Assembly (NCBI GenBank): GCA_965242485.1
Contig: CBDESM010000003.1
Coordinates: 868,001 to 932,000, forward strand
From: CBDESM01 sp965242485
Lineage (GTDB): Bacteria > Chloroflexota > Dehalococcoidia > Bin125
Direction of reading: 5' to 3'
DNA: 64,000 bases
The notes beneath the pieces were generated by a model that was not told where the DNA came from, made no database searches, and saw only the letters and a program-made list of their open reading frames with translations. How positions within the stretch are numbered: the first letter of the stretch is position 1; every line of letters starts with the position of its first letter. Below, piece after piece: positions 46,496-54,985 of the stretch. The position numbers and the translations under genes were made by a program.

Positions 46496-46972
46496 TCAGG
46501 GCTGGAGGGCGGCGAGGGCGGCCTGGATCGGCAGCAGCGCGGCCATGATCACGGCGAAGACTAGCGGCCCGCGATCGGCGAGGGCGTCTTCGAGCTCGGG
46601 CGAGGCGCCGCCGGTCTTGCGGGCGGCGAGCGAGAGCAGGCGCACGCGGCGCAGCCCGGCGAACATGCCGGGCACGAGCACGAAGAGGGTGAGCAGGTAG
46701 AGGATTTCGAGCGCGAGCAGCCAGCCGGTGCCGATCGGGTCGGCGGAGTCGGAGCGGATCGCCCAGAGCGCGCCGAGCACGCCGGTCAGGATGATGCCGG
46801 GCAGCAGCAGCCGCGTGTGGGCGCGGTCGGCCGATTGGAAGAGGACGTCGCGCTCGACCGCGTCTTCGGTCTGCCAGGCGCGGGAGAGGGAGAGCGCGAG
46901 CGCGGCGACGCCGCCGGCGTAGATGAAGGCGGCGATCAGCGTCGCCGCGCGCCAGACGTCGTCTTCGCTCAC
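46496..46972 (-). CDS. Small integral membrane protein (DUF2269/CopD-like)
   Basis: 158-residue membrane protein with four predicted helices (ATLIAAFIYAGGVAALALSLS, LLLPGIILTGVLGALWAI, LLALEILYLLTLFVLVPGMFAGL, LVFAVIMAALLPIQAALAAL). The pattern of a first helix, a charged loop and a second Gly-rich helix resembles DUF2269/CopD-like proteins, a weak assignment. The GTG start lies 10 bases after the pyrG stop. Function unknown. Confidence 0.72.
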   Translation of the reverse strand: MSEDDVWRAATLIAAFIYAGGVAALALSLSRAWQTEDAVERDVLFQSADRAHTRLLLPGIILTGVLGALWAIRSDSADPIGTGWLLALEILYLLTLFVLVPGMFAGLRRVRLLSLAARKTGGASPELEDALADRGPLVFAVIMAALLPIQAALAALQP

Positions 46973-46982
46973 CGGTCGGCGC

Positions 46983-48866
46983 TCATGGGGCGGCGGCCGG
47001 GCCGGCCGGTTCGGCCTGCGCGCGGCGGAGCGGAGCGGCCTCGTCGTCAAGCACGGCGCGCAGGAACTCGAGGAAGAGCGGATGCGGGCGGCCCGGGCGC
47101 GAGCGCAGTTCGGGGTGGAACTGGGTGCCAAGCATGAACGGGTGGTCGCGCACCTCGGCGATCTCGACCAGGCCTTCGTCGAGCGAGGTGCCGCTGGCAA
47201 TCAGGCCGGCGTCGCGGAGCTCCCGGCGGTAGACCGGGTTGAATTCCCAGCGGTGGCGGTGGCGCTCGCCGATCTCCATGATTTCGCCGGAATCTTCGTC
47301 CGGCCCGGCGGCGCGGGCGCGATGGCCGGGCCTGAGGCGCCTGCCCAGCTTCGGCCCGATGCCGGCCCGCTCGTCTTCCTGCGAAGCGGCAGCGGCGGCC
47401 CTCGCCACCCTCTCGAGGGTGGTCGGCTGCCGGGCCCTTCTCTCTCTCTCCGCCTCCTCTTCGGGGGTGAGGCGCCTGCCGAACCCGTAGGCCTCGGCTG
47501 CGAGCGTGCGTGGGACCAGACGGCAGGGGTAGCGTCCGAGCCGCATGGTGCCGCCCTTGTCGGTCACTTCGCGCTGCTCGTCGAGCATCGCGATGACGGG
47601 GCGATCGGTCTGTTCGTCCTGCTCGGTCGTGGTCGCGCCCTCCCAGCCCATCCGGGTACGGGCGAAGGCGATGACCATGTTCTGCATGCCGCGGCAGAGG
47701 CCGAGATAGGGCAGGTTTTCTTCGAGCGCGTAGCGGGCGACGGCGATCTCGCCCTCGATTCCGCGCTCGCCGAAGCCGCCGGGCACGATCACGCCGCCGT
47801 GCCCGCTCAGCAGCGACGCGATCTCGCCTTCGCCCGCGTCGTCGAGCGCGTCCGATTGGATCCACTCGATCTCGACCCGCGCCCCGTGCTCGACGCCGGC
47901 ATGGGTGAGCGCTTCGTGGACGGAGAGGTAGGCGTCGCGCAGTTCGACGTATTTCCCGACGATGGCGATGCTGCAGGCGCGTTCGGGCGAGTCGAGCCGG
48001 TCCACCCAGTGGCGCCAGTCCTCGAGGCCGTCCCGCCGCGCCGTTTGGAGGCGCAGCCGGTCGATGACGAGGCCGGCGAGGCCGGCTTGATCCAGGATCT
48101 GGGGAACGTGGTAGATGCTGCTGGCAGTCGGCAGCGGGACGACGGCATCGAAGGGCACATCGCAGAACAGCGCGACCTTTTCGCGGATGGCGTCGTCGAC
48201 CGGAACTTCGGTGCGGGCGAGGATCACGTCGGGCTGGATGCCCATCGAGCGCAGGGTGCGGACGGAGTGCTGGGTGGGCTTGGTCTTGAGTTCGCCCGTG
48301 GCCTGCAGATGGAACAGTGGCGTGACGTGGACGGCGAGGGTGGCGTCGTGCGGCTCCATGTAGCGCATCTGCCGGATCGCTTCGAGGAAGGCCTGGCCCT
48401 CGATGTCGCCGATGGTGCCGCCGACTTCGACGATCAGCACGTCGGCGGCCGCGTTCCGGGCGAGGCCGCGGATGCGTTCCTGGACCGCGTCGGTGACGTG
48501 GGGGATGGTCTGGATGGTGCCGCCGAGATAGTCGCCGCGGCGCTCGCGCTCGATCACGGCGGCCGAGATCTGGCCCATGGTGACGGAGGATTCGCCGGTC
48601 AGGTCCTGATCGAGGAAGCGCTCGTAATGGCCGAGGTCGAGGTCGGTTTCAGCGCCGTCGTCGGTGACGAAGACTTCGCCGTGTTGGTATGGCGACATCG
48701 TGCCCGGGTCGACGTTGAGGTAGGGGTCGAGCTTCTGGATGGCGACGCGGAGGCCGCGGGCCTGGAGCAATTTCGCGAGCGAGGCGGCGGCGATGCCTTT
48801 GCCGACGGAGCTGATCACGCCGCCAGTGACGAAGATGTACTTGGGGTTGCCCTGTCCAGTGCTCAA
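46983..48866 (-). CDS. pyrG: CTP synthase with an internal insertion
   Basis: Converts UTP to CTP with glutamine. The synthetase domain starts KYIFVTGGVISSVGKGIAAAS and contains DPYLNVDPGTMSPYQHGEV. The glutaminase domain has its nucleophile at C391 (LGLCRGMQN), followed by MRLGRYPC and ERHRHRWEFNP. Length is 627 residues against roughly 535-550 for most homologues. About 66 extra, highly charged residues are inserted between AYGFG (about 460) and ERHRHR (534), a segment absent from E. coli PyrG. The start is taken as TTG at 48866, because the conserved N-terminus begins there and it overlaps the upstream stop by 4 bases. Confidence 0.94.
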   Translation of the reverse strand: MSTGQGNPKYIFVTGGVISSVGKGIAAASLAKLLQARGLRVAIQKLDPYLNVDPGTMSPYQHGEVFVTDDGAETDLDLGHYERFLDQDLTGESSVTMGQISAAVIERERRGDYLGGTIQTIPHVTDAVQERIRGLARNAAADVLIVEVGGTIGDIEGQAFLEAIRQMRYMEPHDATLAVHVTPLFHLQATGELKTKPTQHSVRTLRSMGIQPDVILARTEVPVDDAIREKVALFCDVPFDAVVPLPTASSIYHVPQILDQAGLAGLVIDRLRLQTARRDGLEDWRHWVDRLDSPERACSIAIVGKYVELRDAYLSVHEALTHAGVEHGARVEIEWIQSDALDDAGEGEIASLLSGHGGVIVPGGFGERGIEGEIAVARYALEENLPYLGLCRGMQNMVIAFARTRMGWEGATTTEQDEQTDRPVIAMLDEQREVTDKGGTMRLGRYPCRLVPRTLAAEAYGFGRRLTPEEEAERERRARQPTTLERVARAAAAASQEDERAGIGPKLGRRLRPGHRARAAGPDEDSGEIMEIGERHRHRWEFNPVYRRELRDAGLIASGTSLDEGLVEIAEVRDHPFMLGTQFHPELRSRPGRPHPLFLEFLRAVLDDEAAPLRRAQAEPAGPAAAP

Positions 48867-49123
48867 TCGGCGCCGCCCTTGGATGCTCCGCCTTGCAGGT
48901 TGACCAGCAGATCGACTCGGTCGCCGTCGGCCAGCGGCGAATCCTCGGCGGCCTGTTCGTTGTTCACGACCGCCGCGATCGCCTCGCGGTCGTCGCCGAA
49001 GAAGCCCTCGTGGTCGAGCACGTCGCCGACCGTCAGGCCGTCGCGCCACGGCAGCTCGAACTGCGGCTGCTTGCTCTTGGAGAGCGGCACCAAGGTCATG
49101 AACAGCTTGACTTGAACCGACAC
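48863..49123 (-). CDS. ThiS/MoaD-like beta-grasp sulfur-carrier-like protein
   Basis: 86-residue protein with the beta-grasp pattern of MoaD/ThiS: VQVKLFMTLVPLSK, LTVGDVLDHEGF, AAVVNNEQAAEDSPLADGDRVDLLVNLQGG. True carriers end exactly in Gly-Gly; here seven residues (ASKGGAD) follow the first GG, so maturation or loss of carrier function must be assumed. The stop overlaps the pyrG TTG start by 4 bases. No thiamine or molybdopterin genes are nearby. Confidence 0.75.
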   Translation of the reverse strand: MSVQVKLFMTLVPLSKSKQPQFELPWRDGLTVGDVLDHEGFFGDDREAIAAVVNNEQAAEDSPLADGDRVDLLVNLQGGASKGGAD

Positions 49124-49169
49124 GCGCCGCGCTCCCGACCGGATGCCGCGGCGGCTGCCCGCCGTCGGC

Positions 49170-49568
49170 TCAGTCCGCGGCGGAGTCTAACAGCGCGTCT
49201 GCCTCGATCTCGACCAGCAGGGCGGGGTCGGCCAAAGCCGTCACCGCGACCAGCGTCGAGGCCGGGCGGATCTCGGAGAAGACTTCGCGGTGGGCCCGTG
49301 CCACGTCGCGCATGCCGGCGATGTCGGTCACGAAGATGCGGGTGCGGACGACGTCGGAGAGCGATGCGCCCGCCTCGTCCAGCGCGGCGGCGATGTTGCC
49401 CAGCGCCTGCCGCGCCTGCGCGTAGAAGTCGCCCTCGCCGACGATGCCGCCGTCGTCGCCTGTCGCGACGGTGCCGGCGACGTGGATCGCGTCGCCGACG
49501 CGGACGGCGCGGGAGAAGGCGAAGAAGCCCTCGGCGTTGCTGTTGCCGGAGATGTTGGTCCTGCTCAT
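49170..49568 (-). CDS. RidA/YjgF family protein
   Basis: 132-residue Rid-family protein; relatives hydrolyse reactive enamine/imine intermediates. Recognised by FSRAVRVGDAIHVAGTVATG, ARQALGNIAAALDEAGASLSDVVRTRIFVTDI and RPASTLVAVTALADPALLVEIEADAL. The Arg that binds the substrate carboxylate in RidA corresponds to R105-region sequence (RTRIFVTD or the downstream RPAST), which I cannot assign exactly by eye. The start overlaps the upstream stop by 4 bases, making it part of a unit with the next gene. Confidence 0.88.
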   Translation of the reverse strand: MSRTNISGNSNAEGFFAFSRAVRVGDAIHVAGTVATGDDGGIVGEGDFYAQARQALGNIAAALDEAGASLSDVVRTRIFVTDIAGMRDVARAHREVFSEIRPASTLVAVTALADPALLVEIEADALLDSAAD

Positions 49569-50497
49569 GCGGAGAGTGTAGCCGCCGCCTCGCGCAGGAC
49601 GGCGACGGCGGCGGCGCGCACGCCCGCCGAGTTGGGCGAACCGCCCATCGGCCACGGGAACATCGTCGCGAAGCGCGAGAGCGCGACAGAGAGTTCGCCG
49701 GCCCGGCCGGCCGCTTCAGCACTGTCCGCGCCGCGCCGGAATTCGGCCAATTCGCCGCGTCCGGCGGCGAGCGCCTGGGCCGCGCGAGCGTGTCCCTGCG
49801 CGTCGATCGGCGTGTCGCCCTCCAAAACGGCGATCCAGAGATCCAGCGCGATCCGGGTCTCGGCATCCGCGATTGCGGCGGCCGAGTCGGCGGCCGCGAT
49901 CACGGCGCCCTCGTCACGCCCGGCTGCGGAACGCAGGCAGACGACGGCGATGCGCGGCTGCGCGGCCCACTCCGCCTCCGAAAGCCAAGGCGAGACCTCG
50001 GCCGTCATCTGCCCGTCGCGCCGCCACGCCCGCCGCTCGTCGTCGTAGCCGACGATCAGCCCGAAGACCGGGCCGAACGGATCGATGCCACCTCCGCCGG
50101 CGACGAGCGGACGGCCCGCACCGAGCTCGCGCCGCATCCGCCGCCTCAAGATGCGTCGTCGCGGGCCGGGCCAACTCGTCGTCCCGTCGAGGACGCGCGC
50201 CTCCGCCCGCGCGCCCAGCGCGGCGAGGCCGGGAACCAGCGCGGGCGGCAGCCGCAGCGGATCCGCCCGGGGCGCGAAGGCGACTGGCTCGCCCTCGACG
50301 ACCGTCGTCTCCACGCGCGGCGGCAGGCCGGCGGCACCGGTCGCGGCCCCGATTTCCGGCGTCGAGGACGCGCGGCCGATTTGGCGCAGCGCGCCGGCGA
50401 GGCTGCCGATCAGCGGATTCCAGTTGTACTCATAGCGCGCGTCGACGAAGGCCCGGCCCGCTGCCGATCCAGTTGATCGTTTGGCTGGCATCGCCAT
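49565..50497 (-). CDS. Hypothetical protein (310 aa)
   Basis: I do not recognise this protein. It is Ala/Arg-rich with no evident signal peptide or membrane helix. Stretches that may be folded are ARYEYNWNPLIGSLAG near the N-terminus, GGGGIDPFGPVFGLIVGYDDERRAWRRDG in the middle and a helical C-terminal third. It could conceivably be a minimal enzyme domain or a regulatory protein. The stop overlaps the start of the RidA-family gene by 4 bases, so the two are probably co-expressed. Coding quality is good but homology is unproven. Confidence 0.7.
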   Translation of the reverse strand: MAMPAKRSTGSAAGRAFVDARYEYNWNPLIGSLAGALRQIGRASSTPEIGAATGAAGLPPRVETTVVEGEPVAFAPRADPLRLPPALVPGLAALGARAEARVLDGTTSWPGPRRRILRRRMRRELGAGRPLVAGGGGIDPFGPVFGLIVGYDDERRAWRRDGQMTAEVSPWLSEAEWAAQPRIAVVCLRSAAGRDEGAVIAAADSAAAIADAETRIALDLWIAVLEGDTPIDAQGHARAAQALAAGRGELAEFRRGADSAEAAGRAGELSVALSRFATMFPWPMGGSPNSAGVRAAAVAVLREAAATLSA

Positions 50498-50581
50498 CGT
50501 CCGCCCGCGTGCGCGCCTAGTAGCGTGAGGGGGCCGCCGCGCGACGGTCCCGCCTTGCCGCCCGCAGGCGCTGGAGGTGCC

Positions 50582-51883
50582 ATGTCATCATCGCAGCCCG
50601 CGGCCGCGCCGCACACCGAGCTCCGCACGCTCGGCAACGGCCTCCGCGTCGCCGTCACGCCGATGCCGCAATCGCAGGCCGCGACTTTGGCCGCCTACGT
50701 CCGCGTGGGCAGCCGCGACGAAGCGCGGGAAACGCTCGGGCTCTCGCACTATTTGGAGCACATGCTCTTCAAGGGCACCGAGCGGCGCCCGCACGCGCAA
50801 CAGATCTCGTCCGCCATCGAGGGCGCGGGCGGGATGCTGAACGCGTTCACGACGCGGGAGATGACGGCTTATTGGAACCGCGTTCCCTTCGACAAGCTGC
50901 CGCTGGCGATGGACCTGCTCGCCGACAGTGTGCGGCACTCGCTGCTCGAGGAGGAGGAGATCGAGCGCGAGCGGACGGTGATCCTTTCGGAGATCCGCCG
51001 GGCGCATGATCAGCCGGGCCAGCGGGCGGCGCAGCTGACGATGGCCGCGGCCTACGACGCGGATCCGCTGGGCTGGGATATCGCGGGCGATGAGGAGTCG
51101 GTCGGCGCGATCGAGCGCAGCCATCTCGCGGAGCACATCGATGTCTGGTACCGCCCGCGCAACATGGTGCTTTCGGTCGCCGGCAACGTGGACGCGGACG
51201 AGGTGTTCGATCTGGCGGCGGAGCACTGGGGCGGCGCGGAGGGACGCGAGACGCCGGGGCGGGAGTCGGCAGACGGGCGGATCAGCGAGGAGGCGGTGCG
51301 GGTCGAGCGGCGCGAGATCGAGCAGTGCAACCTGCAATTGGCCCTGCGCACCTTCCACCGGCTCGACCCCGACCGCTACGCGCTGCGGCTGCTGGACGAG
51401 GTGCTGGGGCGCGGGATGAGCAGCCGCCTCTTCCTGGAGGTGCGCGAGCGCCGCGGGCTGGCGTATTCGGTCGGCTCGCAAGCGGCCGGTTTCGACGACG
51501 CGGGGCATCTGTCGATCTCCGCCGGCGTGGCCCCGGGCGACGTGCTGGAAGCGGTCGAGGTGATCTTGGCGCAGCTGCGGCGGCTGGTCGACGAGCCCGT
51601 GAGCGGGGAAGAGCTGGAGCGGGCGCGGGAGCACGCGATCGGGTCGTTCCGGCTCAGCCTGGAGACTTCGGCCGCCTGGTGCCACCGGGCCGGCGGCGAG
51701 CTGCTGGCCAACGGCAACATTGAGGCGGTCGACGAGGTGATCGCCGGCTACCAATCGGTGACGACCGGGGACATCCAGCGGGTGGCGCGGCGCTTCATCG
51801 AGCCGGGCAACCTCGCCGCCTGCGTGGTCGGCCCGTTCGAGCGCGAGGCCGAGCTGCGCGGCCTGATCGCGGCCGGCTGCTGA
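50582..51883 (+). CDS. M16-family zinc metallopeptidase
   Basis: 433-residue processing-peptidase-like protein. The inverted zinc motif HYLEH is at residues 56-60 (GLSHYLEHMLFKGT), with the third ligand Glu expected in LLEEEEIERERTVILSEI. The second, inactive-half signature (GRGMSSRLFLEVRERRGLAYSVGS) is present, as in PqqL/YmxG-type proteins. The ATG at 50582 has GGAGG at good spacing, better than the upstream in-frame GTG. No signal peptide is visible. It is followed after 8 bases by the CitE-like pair. Confidence 0.93.
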   Translation: MSSSQPAAAPHTELRTLGNGLRVAVTPMPQSQAATLAAYVRVGSRDEARETLGLSHYLEHMLFKGTERRPHAQQISSAIEGAGGMLNAFTTREMTAYWNRVPFDKLPLAMDLLADSVRHSLLEEEEIERERTVILSEIRRAHDQPGQRAAQLTMAAAYDADPLGWDIAGDEESVGAIERSHLAEHIDVWYRPRNMVLSVAGNVDADEVFDLAAEHWGGAEGRETPGRESADGRISEEAVRVERREIEQCNLQLALRTFHRLDPDRYALRLLDEVLGRGMSSRLFLEVRERRGLAYSVGSQAAGFDDAGHLSISAGVAPGDVLEAVEVILAQLRRLVDEPVSGEELERAREHAIGSFRLSLETSAAWCHRAGGELLANGNIEAVDEVIAGYQSVTTGDIQRVARRFIEPGNLAACVVGPFEREAELRGLIAAGC

Positions 51884-51891
51884 GGCGCGCG

Positions 51892-52599
51892 ATGGACGCG
51901 GCGACCGCCCAGCTGATCATCCCGCCGGTGGCCGCGCCGCCGTCGGCCGAGGAAGCGGCCGAGGCGGACGCGCTGATCGCGCTGCCGCCGTCCGACGCGG
52001 ACGCGTTCGGGCAGTTCGGCGAGCGCGTGCGGGCGCTGATCGAGGTCGGGCGGCCGCTCTACGTCGCGATCCCGCCGGTCGACACGGGCCTCGCCCGCGA
52101 CTTGCTGCTGGCGGCGCTCGCGCCCGGCGTCTACGGCGTCGTGGCCCGCCCGCCGTCGAGCATCGAGCAGCTGCGCTACGTCGAGGGCATCCTCGAGGAG
52201 GCCGAGGAGCAGGCGGAAATCCGGCCCGGCCTGACCGCGCTGGCGATCGGCTTCGGCACGCCCAAGGCGCTCGCGATCATGCCTGAGGCGCTGGACGCGA
52301 TGCAGCGCTCCGCCGGCCGGGTCACCTGGATCGCGTGGAACGCCGAGATGCTCGCGCGCGAGCTCGGCGTCGAGTCCGCCTCGCCCACGATCGCGCTGGC
52401 CGCCTCGCAGGTGGTGCTGGCGGCCGCGGCCAACGGCGTCGGCGCGGTCCGCTGGATCAACGGTCGGCCCAAGCGGGACGAGATCGTCGAGGCGCGCGCG
52501 CAGGGCTTCAGCGGCTTGGCGACGACCGACGCGCATTCGCTCCGCCGCATCCGCGGCGTGTTCCCCGAACCATCGGGCGGAGAAGGAGAGGCGACATGA
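51892..52599 (+). CDS. CitE-like aldolase paralogue, probably degenerate
   Basis: 235-residue protein that I recognise only by context and weak pattern. Its C-terminal stretch (ARAQGFSGLATTDAHSLRRIRGVFPEP) has the rhythm of the CitE/HpcH ending (A-x-x-G-F-x-G-K-x-x-I-H-P), but the Lys and the His-Pro are replaced. The central IGFGTPKALAIMPEALDAM and WIAWNAEMLARELGVESA fit a beta-alpha barrel. The next gene, overlapping by 4 bases, is an intact CitE-like protein, so this may be a paralogous partner subunit without its own active site. Other assignments are possible. Confidence 0.65.
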   Translation: MDAATAQLIIPPVAAPPSAEEAAEADALIALPPSDADAFGQFGERVRALIEVGRPLYVAIPPVDTGLARDLLLAALAPGVYGVVARPPSSIEQLRYVEGILEEAEEQAEIRPGLTALAIGFGTPKALAIMPEALDAMQRSAGRVTWIAWNAEMLARELGVESASPTIALAASQVVLAAAANGVGAVRWINGRPKRDEIVEARAQGFSGLATTDAHSLRRIRGVFPEPSGGEGEAT

Positions 52600-53486
52600 C
52601 GGCTGTGGTGATGCGGTCGATGCTCTCGGTGCCGGGCATCCGCGAGCGCTTCATCGAGAAGGCGCGCGACGCGGAGGCGGACGTGCTCTGCTTCGATCTC
52701 GAAGATTCGGTCGCCTGGGACGACAAGCCGGCCGCGCGCAGGCTGCTGGCCGAGGCGCTGCCCGATTTCCCCGCCAAGGGCCGCCGCATCTTCGTGCGCA
52801 CTAACGGCCACGACACCGGGTTAATCGAGCAGGAACTGGACGCGCTGGTCGGACCGCACCTGCACGGGATCAACGTCTCGAAGGTCGAATCGGCCCGCGA
52901 CATCCAGCGGCTGGACGACTACCTGACGATGCTGGAGCGGACGCGCGGGCTGCCGGACGGGCACACCGCGATCGTGAGCTGGATCGAGAATGCGCGCGCG
53001 GTCGTGAACGCGGCAGAGATTTGCGCCGCCTCGGAGCGGCTGATCGGAATCTGCGTCGGCGGGGAGGATTACGCGGTGAGCATCGGCGTGCGCCGCACCA
53101 AGGGCGGCGAAGAGCTCTCGCTCGCTCGCCGCACCGCGATCAACGCGGCCCACGCCGCCGGCATCACCCCGCTCGACACGCCTTGGACGGATCTGACCGA
53201 TCCCGACGGCTACCGCGACGAGCTCCGCCGCATGCGCGAGATCGGCTTCCGCGGCAAGTTCTGCATCCACCCCGACCAGCTCGCGCCCGCGAACGAGGTC
53301 TTCACGCCCGACGCCGGGAACGTCGAGTGGGCCAGGCGCGTGGTCGCCGCCTACGAGGAGGGCGTCGCCAAGAACCTCGGCGCAGTCGCGCTCGACGGGC
53401 AGATGATCGACAAGCCCGTGCTCGAGCAGGCCGAGAACGTGATCGCGCTGAGCGACCAGATCGCCGAGATCGAAGCGGCCCGCTGA
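52596..53486 (+). CDS. HpcH/HpaI aldolase / citrate lyase beta-subunit-like (CitE-type) protein
   Basis: 296-residue TIM-barrel lyase of the CitE/malyl-CoA lyase group, which cleaves or forms C-C bonds on CoA or acyl substrates. Motifs: MLSVPGIRERFIEKARDAEADVLCFDLEDSV (metal-binding acidic residues), VRTNGHDTG, IVSWIENARAVVNA, GEDYAVSIGVRRT and FRGKFCIHPDQL. All of these are typical. It pairs with the degenerate paralogue upstream (ATGA overlap). A convergent flavoprotein gene begins one base after its stop. Confidence 0.9.
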   Translation: MTAVVMRSMLSVPGIRERFIEKARDAEADVLCFDLEDSVAWDDKPAARRLLAEALPDFPAKGRRIFVRTNGHDTGLIEQELDALVGPHLHGINVSKVESARDIQRLDDYLTMLERTRGLPDGHTAIVSWIENARAVVNAAEICAASERLIGICVGGEDYAVSIGVRRTKGGEELSLARRTAINAAHAAGITPLDTPWTDLTDPDGYRDELRRMREIGFRGKFCIHPDQLAPANEVFTPDAGNVEWARRVVAAYEEGVAKNLGAVALDGQMIDKPVLEQAENVIALSDQIAEIEAAR

Positions 53487-53487
53487 C

Positions 53488-54654
53488 TCAGAGCCCCGGC
53501 CGCAGCTCGAGGCCGAGCCGCTGCCGGCCGAGGCGGATGTAGGCGGCCTCCGACACGACCACGTGGGCGGACATCGTCTGCGCGTCGCGCACGAGGCGCT
53601 CGAGCGGGTGGCCCTCGTGCACGGCGTCGCCACCGGCCGCGAGGTGGGCGAAGCGGGCGGTGCGCTCCGCGACCTCCTGGGCCCAGGCCGCGGCCGCGCG
53701 CGCCTTCGCGTCGCGGGCCACGACCCCCGCGAGATCGGACGGCGGCGGCAGCTCCGCGACTTCGGAGAGCAGCTGGGTGCCGTAGCCGCGCACGGCCGCG
53801 ACCTCCGCAGCCGCCGCGCCGAGGCCGCGCTGGAAGACCTCCCGCTCGGCGAGCGCGGCGCGCTGGCCCACGCGCACGCGCGAGGCGGCGATCCGCTCGA
53901 CCTCTTCCAGCGCCCGCTCGGCCAGGCCCAGCGGCATCGCGATCGCCCCGGCGCAGAGGAACGTGACCGAGGGCTGGAGCACCCAGCCGTCGCCGCGCAA
54001 CGGCGGCAGCTCGAACGGCGTCACCCGCCGCTCGTTCGGCACGAACTGGCGCGGCACCCGGTAATGGGCGCTGCCCGTTCCGCGCATCCCCAGCGGATGC
54101 CAAGTGTCCTCGATCTCGACTTCGGCGGCGGGCAGCGCCGCGAGCACGAACTCGGGCGGGCCTTCGGCGCGCGAATCATCCGCGAGCGGCGCGTTGGCGA
54201 TCACCCAGTCGGCATGGTCGATGCCCGAACCCCAGCCCCAGCGCCCCTCGACCAGCCAGCCGCCGTCTCCGGGCGACGCCGACCCGGCCGGAATCACCGA
54301 GCCGGCGGTGATCGGCCACTCGCCGCCGAAGACCTCGTCCATCGCGTCGTCGGGCAGGCGGCTCGCCAGCCACGACGTTTCCTGCGCGGAAATCATCGCG
54401 CACCAGCCGGCCGCGACATCGTGCCGGGCCAGCCCTGCGAACACCTCCATCTGCACCGCCGGATGCAGGTTGACTCCGCCCGCCTCTCGCGGCGACGCGA
54501 TGCGCATCACCCCCGATTCGCGCAACGCTCCGACAACCTTGTCCGAAAGCCGCCGCAGCCGTTCATTCTCGTCCGCCTCTTCTCGCAAGATCGGCCCGAG
54601 TCCTTCGGCCACTTCTGTCCATCGCGCGCGTTCAGTTGCCAATCCTGCCGCCAT
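53488..54654 (-). CDS. Acyl-CoA dehydrogenase-fold flavoprotein (group D monooxygenase-like)
   Basis: 388-residue member of the acyl-CoA dehydrogenase superfamily, but closest in pattern to flavin-dependent oxygenases of the HpaB/DszC-like group: short N-terminal helical region, GRWGWGSGIDHADWVIANAPL, WHPLGMRGTGSAHYRV, then a helical C-terminal domain. There is no catalytic Glu in the usual C-terminal position (no EGTxEI motif). Proteins of this type use reduced FMN to hydroxylate aromatic or sulfur substrates. No reductase partner is adjacent. GAGGT precedes the ATG at 54654. Confidence 0.82.
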   Translation of the reverse strand: MAAGLATERARWTEVAEGLGPILREEADENERLRRLSDKVVGALRESGVMRIASPREAGGVNLHPAVQMEVFAGLARHDVAAGWCAMISAQETSWLASRLPDDAMDEVFGGEWPITAGSVIPAGSASPGDGGWLVEGRWGWGSGIDHADWVIANAPLADDSRAEGPPEFVLAALPAAEVEIEDTWHPLGMRGTGSAHYRVPRQFVPNERRVTPFELPPLRGDGWVLQPSVTFLCAGAIAMPLGLAERALEEVERIAASRVRVGQRAALAEREVFQRGLGAAAAEVAAVRGYGTQLLSEVAELPPPSDLAGVVARDAKARAAAAWAQEVAERTARFAHLAAGGDAVHEGHPLERLVRDAQTMSAHVVVSEAAYIRLGRQRLGLELRPGL

Positions 54655-54706
54655 GCCCCGACCTCATTTCCAGCGATTGCCCGCATCTTACGGCCGATCA
54701 CCGGCA

Positions 54707-54985
54707 TCAGGCATCGGGGCCGCGCCATTCCACGCCCTTGATCAGCAAATCCCGCGGCGCCAGCCGATCAAACCAAATCGCGATGAATTTGTTCACGAAC
54801 ACTGCATCGGCATCGATCTCGAACCGCGCCATGTCGCGAATGAGACGATGCTCGTTCGATGGGTCCATCAGCAGGATGTCGAGCGCAGTCCGATAGACGA
54901 TTCGAGCGAACGGGCTGAGGCCTTCGATGTCCTTGCGCGCCGACTCGGTCAGCCGGTACCGGGTGCCGCGAAATTCCCCGTTCAC
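54707..54985 (-). CDS. Small RelE/ParE-like protein, candidate toxin of a Panacea module
   Basis: 92-residue basic/aromatic protein. Its pattern (YRLTESARKDIEGLSPFARI, then LLMDPSNEHRLIRDM, then VFVNKFIAIWFDRL) is similar in layout to RelE/ParE-type ribosome-dependent or gyrase toxins, where a LTESAxxDIexL start is followed by a short helical pair and beta-strands. The assignment is by eye only. It overlaps the stop of the Panacea-domain gene (4 bases), the position expected for the toxin or partner. Third gene of the minus-strand unit 56186 to 54707. Confidence 0.72.
   Translation of the reverse strand: MNGEFRGTRYRLTESARKDIEGLSPFARIVYRTALDILLMDPSNEHRLIRDMARFEIDADAVFVNKFIAIWFDRLAPRDLLIKGVEWRGPDA

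Noticed and set aside
53488..54654. Flavoprotein as an ordinary acyl-CoA dehydrogenase
   Set aside because: It lacks the C-terminal catalytic EGTxEI pattern and its middle region matches the oxygenase-like subgroup better.
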